NCBI GenBank assembly: GCA_001796495.1
Contig: MGMR01000046.1
Coordinates: 1 to 11,296 of the forward strand
DNA length: 11,296 nt
Direction of reading: 5' to 3'
From: Chloroflexi bacterium RBG_13_51_18
Lineage (GTDB): Bacteria > Chloroflexota > Dehalococcoidia > Dehalococcoidales > RBG-16-60-22
The notes beneath the pieces were generated by a model that saw only the letters and a program-made list of their open reading frames with translations, searched no databases and was not told the origin of the DNA. Shown here one piece after another: positions 1 through 6,082 of this stretch. A program made the translations under genes and the position numbers. Within the stretch, counting starts at the first letter, position 1; each line of letters begins with the position of its first letter.

Positions 1-340
1 GGAAACCGCCGACCATAGCGCCGGATTTATGGGCTGGTTCCAGAATGTCTATAGAGTCAGCGCCGCTGCAGTGGATGACGCTCTGTCCCTTGTGCCAGTT
101 TATCTCGGCGGTAACTTCGGCTATGGCGTCATCGGGGGTGGTGATGAAGACGATTTCGGCAGCATCCGCCACCGCCTGATTGTTGTCCAGTATACGCAGG
201 TTGCTGATTAATCTGGACTTGCTTCTGTCAGCCGTTCTATTTCGCCTGGACGCGCCCACAAACTCGTACCCCTTACGGCTCAAGAGAACCGCCAAGGCGG
301 TGCCGACTGTTCCAGCTCCTATGAATCCTACTTTAAGCAT
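1..340 (-). CDS. Rossmann-like DUF2520-type oxidoreductase family protein, N-terminal part (runs off left edge)
   Basis: The reading frame is open from an ATG at 338-340 to the left edge, about 113 codons, so the C-terminal part is missing. It begins MLKVGFIGAGTVGTALAVLL, a classic dinucleotide-binding Rossmann start (GxGxxG at residues 8-13). The segment AAEIVFITTPDDAIAEV ends the nucleotide-binding half, and HKGQSVIHCSGA is typical of the 'Rossmann-like domain plus DUF2520' family, related to pyrroline-5-carboxylate and ketopantoate reductases. AAGG lies 8 nt before the ATG. A terminator and a structured leader precede the gene, so expression is probably set by attenuation. In some bacteria this family sits beside pantothenate genes, but the neighbours here lie outside the window. 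The substrate is unknown. The fold assignment is firm and the family name is likely. Confidence 0.82.
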   Translation of the reverse strand, partial: MLKVGFIGAGTVGTALAVLLSRKGYEFVGASRRNRTADRSKSRLISNLRILDNNQAVADAAEIVFITTPDDAIAEVTAEINWHKGQSVIHCSGADSIDILEPAHKSGAMVGGF

Positions 341-350
341 TCCGTTACCT

Positions 351-384
351 TAAACAAAAACCCTCCCAGAATAAACTGAGAGGG
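351..384 (-). terminator. Intrinsic terminator just upstream of the DUF2520-type gene
   Basis: The arms 361-369 and 376-384 pair over 9 bp (one G-U) around a 6-nt loop. On the minus strand they are followed by TTTTTGTTT. There is no T-run on the other side, so it acts on minus-strand transcripts. It ends only about 10 nt before the start codon at 340, so it must control that gene rather than end an upstream one. Confidence 0.85.
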
Positions 385-492
385 CATCGTGACTTTCACC
401 TATGTTTGCCGTCTCGGTCGTTTCCGATCCAAGCGACTTGTTATATTGTTAAGGTATTCGCTCGATACTCACCGCCATATAGGTCGATGGTT
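385..492 (-). promoter_or_regulatory. Structured leader RNA, candidate riboswitch or attenuator (class not recognised)
   Basis: This is the RNA between the promoter at 499-527 and the terminator at 361-384. It folds well by eye. A closing stem pairs 485-489 with 385-389 and 479-484 with 398-403, leaving an 8-nt bulge (GAAAGUCA) on the 3' side. A 7-bp stem pairs 458-464 with 430-436. A small hairpin pairs 424-427 with 414-417. The segment 458-464 can also be the loop of a hairpin 465-468/454-457, so an H-type pseudoknot is possible. The terminator arm directly abuts the closing stem. I compared it from memory with common classes (SAM, TPP, FMN, cobalamin, glycine, lysine, c-di-GMP-I, THF, T-box) and found no convincing match. 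Confidence 0.6.
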
Positions 493-498
493 ACATAT

Positions 499-527
499 AT
501 TTTAGCACGCAACATGCCGTTTGTCAA
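499..527 (-). promoter_or_regulatory. Sigma-70 type promoter for leader RNA and DUF2520-type gene
   Basis: The minus strand has TTGACA at 527-522, a 17-nt spacer and TAAAAT at 504-499. Transcription is predicted to begin near 492, exactly at the base of the leader's closing stem. Confidence 0.82.
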
Positions 528-574
528 TGATATTTTACATACAATAGACTCACAAAACACAACCCACTCTGGCT

Positions 575-1108
575 TTATTGCTTCTTTTTATCCAGGTTTA
601 TACCGCCTTTTTCGCTCGCTGTTTTTATGAAATTGTCCACTTTTGAACTGCCGAACATGGGACGCATTAAACGGTAGTACTTTTCCGTGTCCTTGCCGAT
701 TTTTAAGCTCTCGAACTGGTAATACCCGTAATCGAAAGTGAATACCGCCGCCAGGCTTAATAATGCAAAAACGCCGCATACTATCGATAATAAAACGGCA
801 TTGCCCAGGGAAACATTCCTCACGCTCGAATCGAAGTATGCCGCCCATATCATGGCGGCAATGCCTATCAGCAATATAGAGCAAAATACAATCAACACCC
901 GTGAGGTTATTTTTCGCCCCCTGAACGTGCCGTATTTTATGCCGGATATATCCGTATATTCTATCGCTTCGTAATTGTTACTGGAAAATCTCAATAATCT
1001 CTTATCCGTTGCTACCATGTCGGATATGTTAGTCCTTACCTGCCCGATAACCGACTCGCCGGGCATTAGTTTTTCCTTGACTACGCTGGAGACCTTTTCC
1101 TCAGCCAT
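575..1108 (-). CDS. PH-domain-like membrane protein, 177 aa, function unknown
   Basis: The N-terminal 65 residues resemble short bacterial PH-like domains: a 'LMPGESVIGQVRTN' strand, then 'MVATDKRLLRF' and a 'YTDISGIKYG' strand, the pattern seen in proteins annotated as bPH or YvbH-like. Two membrane spans follow (about 71-91 and 102-125), then a basic, cytosolic-looking tail ending DKKKQ. The start has a good ribosome site (AAGGCGG, 5-6 nt before ATG). It lies 51 bp downstream of another small membrane protein on the same strand and probably shares its transcript. The role is unknown. PH-like domains of this kind usually sit at the membrane face, but no ligand can be inferred. No clear terminator follows it. 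Confidence 0.75.
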   Translation of the reverse strand: MAEEKVSSVVKEKLMPGESVIGQVRTNISDMVATDKRLLRFSSNNYEAIEYTDISGIKYGTFRGRKITSRVLIVFCSILLIGIAAMIWAAYFDSSVRNVSLGNAVLLSIVCGVFALLSLAAVFTFDYGYYQFESLKIGKDTEKYYRLMRPMFGSSKVDNFIKTASEKGGINLDKKKQ

Positions 1109-1159
1109 TATTTTCCGCCTTATCTATATATTTTTTCGGTGTGTACATGTTTTTCATTA

Positions 1160-1606
1160 TTATTTACTTGTGATACCGGCAACCACCCCGAGGATACCCA
1201 GAACCAGCATTATTATGGGTAGTGCAATGATATTCGAATCAAGAACCCAGATATATACTGCAATAGCTATCACTCCGGCTATTATCAGTCCGATACCCCC
1301 GGAACGGTAGGCTTTAGGAACCGTCTCCTCGTCGGATATGGCGTATCCTGTTCGGTGTAGCTTACGCCCCGCCCAGACCGGCACGATATACGCCAAACCG
1401 CTCATAATCCCGGTCGCTAACAGGTAGAAATTGACCAGCATCAAAGCTATTTCCTGAAATGATTCGGTGAATTCCGTCGAATATGGAAACCCGTAAGTAA
1501 ATTGTTCTACATACGCCGCTACCTGCAGCACGCCGATGATTATCCCCATCACTATAACGGCTACTCCGGCTAAAATCATTATCGGCTTCGGGATTAACGT
1601 ATTCAC
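1160..1606 (-). CDS. Small four-span membrane protein, 148 aa, function unknown
   Basis: Four hydrophobic segments are visible: about residues 8-32, 49-78, 102-121 and 125-146. Short polar loops separate them, including a basic-then-acidic loop (GRKLHRTGYAISDEE). No recognised motif was found. The start is uncertain. I chose GTG at 1604-1606. A TTG two codons upstream (1610-1612) has better spacing to a weak GGATG site, and the frame stays open to a TTG at 1651. The first membrane span begins only a few residues after the GTG, so a longer N-terminus is not needed. It is probably co-transcribed with the PH-like protein downstream. Confidence 0.62.
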   Translation of the reverse strand: MNTLIPKPIMILAGVAVIVMGIIIGVLQVAAYVEQFTYGFPYSTEFTESFQEIALMLVNFYLLATGIMSGLAYIVPVWAGRKLHRTGYAISDEETVPKAYRSGGIGLIIAGVIAIAVYIWVLDSNIIALPIIMLVLGILGVVAGITSK

Positions 1607-1672
1607 TCGCAATTTACATCCATCATCAACACGATAGCCGCGACATGGCAAAATAGGGAATTTCTAGCAGCT

Positions 1673-1702
1673 AGCTTAGCATCATAGTTATAAACCTGTC
1701 AA
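1673..1702 (-). promoter_or_regulatory. Possible promoter for the two membrane-protein genes
   Basis: A perfect TTGACA (1702-1697, minus strand) is followed after 18 nt by TAAGCT (1678-1673), a poor -10 element. Position and orientation fit the gene starting near 1606. The weak -10 keeps this tentative. Confidence 0.4.
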
Positions 1703-1767
1703 ACACCTATAGATCATCGATATCATATAGATGTTATTCATCAACTCTGTCCCATAATCACGCATCA

Positions 1768-1797
1768 TTGTCCGCTTTAATCATAAGGTGCTATAAT
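1768..1797 (+). promoter_or_regulatory. Promoter of hisA-hisI
   Basis: TTGTCC (1768-1773), an 18-nt spacer and a perfect TATAAT (1792-1797). The predicted transcript starts near 1804, leaving about 26 nt of leader with the ribosome site AGAGG at 1819-1823. Confidence 0.65.
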
Positions 1798-1829
1798 TTC
1801 AGCATAGTTTAACTGGAAAGAGGCATAAA

Positions 1830-2549
1830 ATAGATATTATACCTTCCATAGATTTACGCGCCGGCAAGTGCGTTCGACTGTATCAGGGTGACTATCGGCA
1901 GGAAACGGTATTTTCCGACGACCCTCTCGATGTCGCCCTCAAATGGCAGTCGTTGGGTGCCCCCCGCCTCCACCTCGTCGACCTTGACGGCGCCGCTTCC
2001 GGCGAAATATCGAATATGGAAATAATCAGGAACATTACCGGCGCTTTGCTCATCCCCGTCCAGCTGGGCGGCGGCATCCGATGTATCGAGACAATTGAAA
2101 CTCTGTTGAAAAACGGCATCGACCGCGTAATTCTCGGCACGGCTGCCGTGGAAGACCCGCAGCTGATTTCCGATGCCTGCCGCCGCTACCGCGACTCTGT
2201 TATCGTCGGCATCGATGCGCGCCGGGGATTAATAGCCACCCGCGGCTGGGTCAATGACACTGGACTAACCGCTGTGGAACTGGCGCAATCGATGGTTAAA
2301 CTGGGCGTCCGGCGCTTCATCTATACCGATATCGAGCGCGACGGCACCCTGACAGAACCTAATTTTTCTGCCATAGCCGGATTAATCGATACGCTAGGAC
2401 TTCCTGTTATCGCCGCCGGCGGTATCTCTACGCTTAACCATTTACGGATGCTGCAAAAACTAGGCGCCGAAGGCGCTATTATCGGCAAAGCGCTTTATAC
2501 CGGGGATATTAAATTAAAGCAGGCCATTTCAGAAATCGACCGTGTATAA
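1830..2549 (+). CDS. hisA: Phosphoribosylformimino-5-aminoimidazole carboxamide ribotide isomerase, apparent AUA start
   Basis: HisA catalyses the Amadori isomerisation of ProFAR to PRFAR in histidine synthesis. It is a cytosolic (beta-alpha)8 barrel. The frame reads [I/M]DIIPSIDLRAGKCVRLYQGDY, the normal HisA N-terminus with catalytic Asp8. Other signatures are LHLVDLDGA, VQLGGGIR (phosphate loop, G80-82), GIDARRG (second catalytic Asp, about 129), YTDIERDGT and VIAAGGIS. The length, 239 aa, equals the family norm. The codon where Met belongs is ATA (1830-1832), with AGAGG six nt upstream. No ATG, GTG or TTG occurs in frame between the upstream stop (1794-1796) and residue 42, where a TTG would remove the first beta strand and Asp8. 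I therefore place the start at ATA. Alternatives are an ATG-to-ATA sequencing error or a strain mutation. hisI follows 35 bp later. Confidence 0.9.
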   Translation: MDIIPSIDLRAGKCVRLYQGDYRQETVFSDDPLDVALKWQSLGAPRLHLVDLDGAASGEISNMEIIRNITGALLIPVQLGGGIRCIETIETLLKNGIDRVILGTAAVEDPQLISDACRRYRDSVIVGIDARRGLIATRGWVNDTGLTAVELAQSMVKLGVRRFIYTDIERDGTLTEPNFSAIAGLIDTLGLPVIAAGGISTLNHLRMLQKLGAEGAIIGKALYTGDIKLKQAISEIDRV

Positions 2550-2584
2550 TAGTCTTGGGTATTCTGGAGAAATGGTGAATACAA

Positions 2585-2917
2585 ATGAAAAATATTAAAT
2601 TCGATGAAAAAGGGCTTATCCCTGCTGTCATTCAGGACACCGCCACCGGCGAGGTCCTGATGCTGGGTTATATGAATGAAGAATCACTGCGCCGTACCAT
2701 GCGAAGTAAAGAGGTCTGGTTCTACAGCCGCAGTCGGCAGGAGCTCTGGCACAAGGGAGAGACCTCCGGCAACATCATCAAAGTAAAAAACATTAAATAT
2801 AACTGTGAAAACAATTCGCTGCTGGTATCCGCCAACCCCGCCGGGCCCGTCTGCCACACCGGCAACAAGACCTGCTTCTATAGAGAATTGACCGCGGACG
2901 ACCTCAAGGACCGCTAG
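2585..2917 (+). CDS. hisI: Phosphoribosyl-AMP cyclohydrolase, with altered metal-site acids
   Basis: HisI opens the purine ring of phosphoribosyl-AMP, two steps before the HisA substrate is used. Conserved blocks are VIQDTATGEVLMLGYMN, FYSRSRQELWHKGETSGN and CHTGNKTCFYR. The three Zn cysteines are C74, C90 and C97. The length of 110 aa fits the single-domain form with no HisE fusion. The usual Asp-Cys-Asp-x-Asp magnesium motif reads N73-C74-E75-N76-N77 here, so two acids became Asn and one became Glu. The rest of the protein looks intact. GGTGA lies 6 nt before the ATG. The gene is transcribed with hisA. Its last 14 bp overlap the convergent DUF1385 gene. Confidence 0.92.
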   Translation: MKNIKFDEKGLIPAVIQDTATGEVLMLGYMNEESLRRTMRSKEVWFYSRSRQELWHKGETSGNIIKVKNIKYNCENNSLLVSANPAGPVCHTGNKTCFYRELTADDLKDR

Positions 2918-3821
2918 CGCTTTCGGGGGGAGCTGTTTCCCTTCCCTCTTCTTCAGCCTTGTCTATTTCCACCGCCTTATTGACGGCCGCTATCGCCACT
3001 TCAATCTGTCTTTCATCAGGCTCTCCCGTCGTCATCGACTGCAGCCAAAGTCCCGGCGCCAGGATAATTTTCATGAGCCAGTTGCTCTTATGCCTCCCGC
3101 CGAAGTATATCAGCTCGTACCCCACCCCCATGATAACCGGTAATAGCACCACCCTCGATATTAACATCAGCCACATGTCCTGGCGTCCCACGATAGTAAA
3201 AACTATGATAGCTACGATGAAAACCAGGAACAGAAAACTGGTGCCGCAGCGTACGTGCGCCCGACTGTACTTCTTGATGGCATCGACTTCCATCGGCATG
3301 CCGGCTTCGTATGCGTTTACCGCTTTATGCTCTGCTCCGTGATAGGTAAAGACCCTTTTGATATCTGGTAAAAACGATACCAGCTTGATATACCCCAGGA
3401 AAATCGCCAGCCTTATCACGCCTTCGATAATATTGAAGGCCACCGAGTTTGGTATATGAGAACTGATCAGCCCGGTAAGAAAAAGTGGAGCGATGAAAAA
3501 CAGGAGCACCGCCATGACCACCCCGATTCCCATCATCAGCCAGATTGCCTTGGTGGATATCTTCTCGTCCTCTTCTTCCATAGCGACATTAGCCGAATGC
3601 ATCAGACTTTGAATCCCCAGTACCATTGCCTCGAAAAGCACCACCACACCCCTGACGAACGGTATGCGCCGCGCTTTACTGGCGGAAGGCAGCGGCTTTA
3701 CACTGGTGGATATTTCACCGTTGGGACGGCGTACGGCGGTCACCATGGAAGTGCGCCCGCGTATCATTACCCCTTCGATTACCGCCTGTCCGCCGTAATT
3801 GAATTTTTTTTGTTCTGCCAT
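2904..3821 (-). CDS. DUF1385 family multi-span membrane protein (YqhQ-like)
   Basis: This is a 305-aa conserved membrane protein of unknown function. It begins with a soluble N-terminus (YGGQAVIEGVMIRGR, residues 9-23, the family hallmark). Hydrophobic stretches lie at about 55-78, 92-120, 127-150, 193-212 and 216-241. Family motifs are YHGAEHKAVNAYE (160-172), HVRCGTSFL (189-197), GYELIYF (234-240), PGLWLQ (256-261) and TTGEPDERQIEVA (264-276). The His/Glu/Cys-rich motifs suggest a metal or catalytic centre at the membrane, but none has been shown here. The acidic tail after residue 285 is poorly conserved. It lies 66 bp downstream of rpmE, with an intrinsic terminator between them, and has no obvious ribosome site beyond a weak AAG. 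Confidence 0.9.
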   Translation of the reverse strand: MAEQKKFNYGGQAVIEGVMIRGRTSMVTAVRRPNGEISTSVKPLPSASKARRIPFVRGVVVLFEAMVLGIQSLMHSANVAMEEEDEKISTKAIWLMMGIGVVMAVLLFFIAPLFLTGLISSHIPNSVAFNIIEGVIRLAIFLGYIKLVSFLPDIKRVFTYHGAEHKAVNAYEAGMPMEVDAIKKYSRAHVRCGTSFLFLVFIVAIIVFTIVGRQDMWLMLISRVVLLPVIMGVGYELIYFGGRHKSNWLMKIILAPGLWLQSMTTGEPDERQIEVAIAAVNKAVEIDKAEEEGRETAPPESASGP

Positions 3822-3831
3822 ACTGCTTAAA

Positions 3832-3861
3832 CAAAAAGGAGTCCCGAATTTCCGGGGCTCC
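3832..3861 (-). terminator. Intrinsic terminator between rpmE and DUF1385 gene
   Basis: Arms 3838-3846 and 3853-3861 pair over 9 positions with one mismatch around a 6-nt loop. TTTTTG follows on the minus strand. It ends the rplU-rpmA-rpmE transcript but sits only about 10 nt before the DUF1385 start, so DUF1385 transcription probably depends on read-through. Confidence 0.8.
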
Positions 3862-3887
3862 TCCCTTTGTAGAATATAATGGGCTCT

Positions 3888-4094
3888 TTAACCTTCAATC
3901 TTATAGCGTTTCCTAAACCGCTCGACGCGACCGGTGGTATCCATCATGCGCCGCTCGCCGGTATAGAACGGGTGGCAGTTGCTGCAAACCTCGACCTTCA
4001 GTTCTTTTTTCGTAGAACCGGTGGTGAACTTATTGCCGCAGGAACATATTACCACGGCATCGTTATAATATTTGGGATGTATCTTCTCTTTCAT
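3888..4094 (-). CDS. rpmE: 50S ribosomal protein L31 (zinc-binding type)
   Basis: A 68-aa protein of the large ribosomal subunit, at the subunit interface. [17 protein letters not shown] is a typical L31 start. Cysteines C17, C19, C37 and C40 form the Zn-binding set of the C+ form, and the segment [18 protein letters not shown] is the family signature. Five bases separate it from the rpmA stop. It has little ribosome site of its own, so it is probably translationally coupled to rpmA. Confidence 0.97.
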   Translation of the reverse strand: MKEKIHPKYYNDAVVICSCGNKFTTGSTKKELKVEVCSNCHPFYTGERRMMDTTGRVERFRKRYKIEG

Positions 4095-4099
4095 ATCGT

Positions 4100-4354
4100 T
4101 CAGCTGTTGGAAACACTGACCTTTCTCCTGTTATTAGTGGTCGGCTCGTATTTCACTATCCCGTCGATAAGGGCATACAGGGTAAAGTCTTTACCCACCC
4201 CCACGTTAATCCCCGGGTGAATGCGCGTGCCGCGCTGGCGTACCAGTATCGTGCCGGCATTTACTGTCTCCCCGGCAAATCTCTTCACCCCGAGCCGCTG
4301 GCTCTGGCTGTCCCGACCGTTTCGGCTGGTAGCGCCTCCTTTTTTATGCGCCAT
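4100..4354 (-). CDS. rpmA: 50S ribosomal protein L27
   Basis: An 84-aa large-subunit protein whose N-terminus reaches the peptidyl transferase centre. [24 protein letters not shown] is the family hallmark. It starts directly at MAHKKGG, without the cleaved N-terminal extension seen in Firmicutes. [19 protein letters not shown] follows. The ATG lies inside the end of rplU (11-bp overlap), so translation is coupled. The order L21-L27 is the standard bacterial pair. Confidence 0.97.
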   Translation of the reverse strand: MAHKKGGATSRNGRDSQSQRLGVKRFAGETVNAGTILVRQRGTRIHPGINVGVGKDFTLYALIDGIVKYEPTTNNRRKVSVSNS

Positions 4355-4727
4355 CTGCTTTCTCCTCTGTCTTCTTGCGCCGCGTTCTCTTCACCGGCTT
4401 GGTATCTTCTACTCCCGCCGGGAGTATCTTGTCGATACCGAGACTGGTAAGAAGCTGGCGGTGACCTTTCTTCCGGCGATAGCGTACCTTCGCTTTATAC
4501 TTGAATACGATTATTTTATCGCCCTTGCCGTTTTTCTTGACCGTGGCCATTACCCTTGCCCCGTCGACATATGGTTTGCCGAACGCTACATTATCGCCGT
4601 CAGCAATCAGCAGCACCTTATCAAGTTTGACCGTGCCGCCTTCATCCTCCGCCAACCGGTCGATTTCTATCGTCTGGCCTTCGGTTACTTTATACTGTTT
4701 GCCGTTTGTTTCAATAATAGCGTAAAT
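4344..4727 (-). CDS. rplU: 50S ribosomal protein L21, apparent AUU start
   Basis: L21 is a 23S rRNA-binding large-subunit protein. The frame reads [I/M][22 protein letters not shown] from 4727, aligning residue for residue with the usual L21 start. The initiation codon there is ATT (4725-4727), with GGGAGG six nt upstream. No ATG, GTG or TTG lies upstream in frame. The first internal candidate is a TTG at 4653-4655, which would delete the conserved N-terminal strand. Later motifs [21 protein letters not shown] and SLGIDKI confirm the family. The protein is 127 aa against about 103 for E. coli. The extra 26 residues (102-127) are a charged Lys/Arg/Glu-rich tail. It is the first gene of the rplU-rpmA-rpmE unit, with a very short 5' leader. 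Confidence 0.95.
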   Translation of the reverse strand: MYAIIETNGKQYKVTEGQTIEIDRLAEDEGGTVKLDKVLLIADGDNVAFGKPYVDGARVMATVKKNGKGDKIIVFKYKAKVRYRRKKGHRQLLTSLGIDKILPAGVEDTKPVKRTRRKKTEEKADGA

Positions 4728-4748
4728 CTTCAGCCTCCCAAAAACTAT

Positions 4749-4777
4749 ATTGTACCAGATTCGTAGCTAAGAGTCAA
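4749..4777 (-). promoter_or_regulatory. Promoter of rplU-rpmA-rpmE
   Basis: The minus strand has TTGACT (4777-4772), a 17-nt spacer and TACAAT (4754-4749). The predicted start near 4742 leaves a leader of about 15 nt that is almost entirely the ribosome binding site. There is no room for an L21-binding leader structure. Confidence 0.82.
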
Positions 4778-4835
4778 ACGCTTCGTTATCTTCATTCTTA
4801 CACTAAACTCAATGAAGAGTCAGAATCCGTCTCTT

Positions 4836-5435
4836 TTACAGTCGCCCCTGCAGCTTTTCCCACTCCGCCTTTACCTTTATCTCAAGCTCATCAAGCGTGC
4901 CGTCGTTTCTAATAACCACATCTGCCAGCTTCATACGCTCTTCATTCGTAATTTGAGCGTTTATCCGTTTCTTCGCTTCCGTCTCGCTATAGCCAGACCT
5001 TTCTTTGAGCCGGTTCAGCACCGCCTTCTCGTTGGATATCGTTACCCAAATCTCGTCTACCTGCCATGTCTTTTCTGCTTCCAGCATTGCTGCCGCCTCC
5101 AGCACCACCACCTTCACCTTCTTGCGGCGGCATTTACTGACCTTACTCTCAACAATTTTATCGATAGCCGGATGCACCATTTTATTCAATCGCTTCAACG
5201 CCTCGCGGTCGTTAAAAACTATCTCGCCCAGTCTAATGCGGTCTATTTCTCCACCGACTTTCAGTATCCCCTCCCCAAACTCCCCAACCACCTTTTTATA
5301 TACTCCTCCATCCTTTTTCAGCACCTCATGTCCCGCCTTATCCAGGTCGATAACCTCGGCCCCCAGCTCTTTCAGAAATCGTGCCGCGGTGCTTTTCCCG
5401 CTGCCTATTCCCCCCGTAAGCCCGATAATTTTCAT
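4836..5435 (-). CDS. coaE: Dephospho-CoA kinase
   Basis: CoaE phosphorylates the ribose 3'-OH of dephospho-CoA, the last step of coenzyme A synthesis. It is a cytosolic P-loop kinase. Walker A is GGIGSGKS (8-15). Further signatures are VIDLDKAGHEV (28-38), MVHPAI, VVVLEAAAMLE and VWVTISNEK-like residues near 131. NRLKERSGYSETEAKKRINAQ covers the lid. The length of 199 aa is normal. It lies 108 bp upstream of rplU and ends before the rplU promoter, so it is separately transcribed. The ribosome site is weak (GAG about 8 nt before ATG). Confidence 0.95.
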   Translation of the reverse strand: MKIIGLTGGIGSGKSTAARFLKELGAEVIDLDKAGHEVLKKDGGVYKKVVGEFGEGILKVGGEIDRIRLGEIVFNDREALKRLNKMVHPAIDKIVESKVSKCRRKKVKVVVLEAAAMLEAEKTWQVDEIWVTISNEKAVLNRLKERSGYSETEAKKRINAQITNEERMKLADVVIRNDGTLDELEIKVKAEWEKLQGRL

Positions 5436-5463
5436 ATCTATACTCGCTAAAAACTATATAGTT

Positions 5464-5491
5464 ATTATATTATATTTAATTGAAAGAACAA
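5464..5491 (-). promoter_or_regulatory. Possible coaE promoter
   Basis: The minus strand has TTGTTC (5491-5486), a 16-nt spacer and a perfect TATAAT (5469-5464). It is correctly placed about 28 bp upstream of the coaE start. The surroundings are very AT-rich, so chance matches are likely. Confidence 0.48.
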
Positions 5492-5529
5492 ATTTGCTTA
5501 ATCTGTAAAGTCGGCTTTAGCTTCATACC

Positions 5530-6081
5530 ATGCTTATATTCGCTCACACAGGGATTACCCTCGGCGCGGCTACTATCATAGCCGATACTGTGAACCGCAG
5601 GCCGTCATGGTTCGCTTCACTTTCGCATTACCTTGATATCAGGTGGCTGCTGGTTGGTTCTCTATTGCCGGATATCATCGATAAACCGGTAGGGCAGTAT
5701 TTGTTCCGCGACACATTCAATAACGGGCGTATATTCTCACATACACTACTTTTCCTCATTATAATTTCCGCTATTGGATTCTATCTCTTGAAAAAACACC
5801 ACCAGAAATGGATGCTCGCTCTAGCCGCCGGTGCGTTTGCGCACCTTGTCCTCGATGAAATGTGGCAGACCCCACAGACTCTTTTCTGGCCGCTGCTGGG
5901 CTTTAGCTTCCCCACCGAAGAACTTGAGGGCTGGGCTACCGGTATTTGGGAGGCGTTGTTCTCCGACCCGCGTGTTTATATACCGGAAGCGGTAGGGCTG
6001 GTGGTCTTGCTGGTCCTTGGCGTTTATCTCTTGAAAAGAAGAGGCCTTGTCGACTTTCTAAAACGGGGCAGAGTTTCTTGA
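5530..6081 (+). CDS. YdjM-like membrane-bound metal-dependent hydrolase family protein
   Basis: A 183-aa inner-membrane protein of the LexA-regulated YdjM-like (PF04307-type) family. Conserved metal-ligand-like motifs are HTGITLG (6-12), GSLLPDIIDKP (43-53, with D48 and D51), FSHT (69-72), AHLVLDEMW (104-111) and FWPLLG (119-124). Hydrophobic segments are near 36-48, 73-88, 95-108 and 153-168. The family's histidines and aspartates suggest a hydrolase or phosphatase-like site, but the substrate is unknown. No ribosome binding site is visible before this ATG (GCTTCATACC precedes it), which is unusual for this window and may mean leaderless or weak translation. Its stop lies one base from the convergent Rieske gene's stop. 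Confidence 0.82.
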   Translation: MLIFAHTGITLGAATIIADTVNRRPSWFASLSHYLDIRWLLVGSLLPDIIDKPVGQYLFRDTFNNGRIFSHTLLFLIIISAIGFYLLKKHHQKWMLALAAGAFAHLVLDEMWQTPQTLFWPLLGFSFPTEELEGWATGIWEALFSDPRVYIPEAVGLVVLLVLGVYLLKRRGLVDFLKRGRVS

Positions 6082-6082
6082 C

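Noticed and set aside
385..492. c-di-GMP-I (GEMM) riboswitch, suggested by GGCAAAC followed by GAAA
   Set aside because: The second conserved stem and the GCAAAGCC segment are missing, and the order of elements does not fit.
406..630. Plus-strand open frame of 74 codons
   Set aside because: It covers the leader RNA and promoter and the end of the PH-like gene. No ribosome site, and no protein-like conservation is recognisable.
1707..1730. Near-palindrome CTATA...TATAG upstream of the small membrane-protein gene
   Set aside because: Four of twelve positions mismatch in the middle and the region is AT-rich, so it is not distinguishable from chance.
4817..4835. Hairpin after coaE as a terminator
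   Set aside because: The stem is short with a mismatch and a wobble pair, and no T-run follows on the minus strand.
4812..5508. Long plus-strand open frames opposite coaE
   Set aside because: They mirror coaE codon bias and have no family signature, while coaE on the minus strand is unmistakable.
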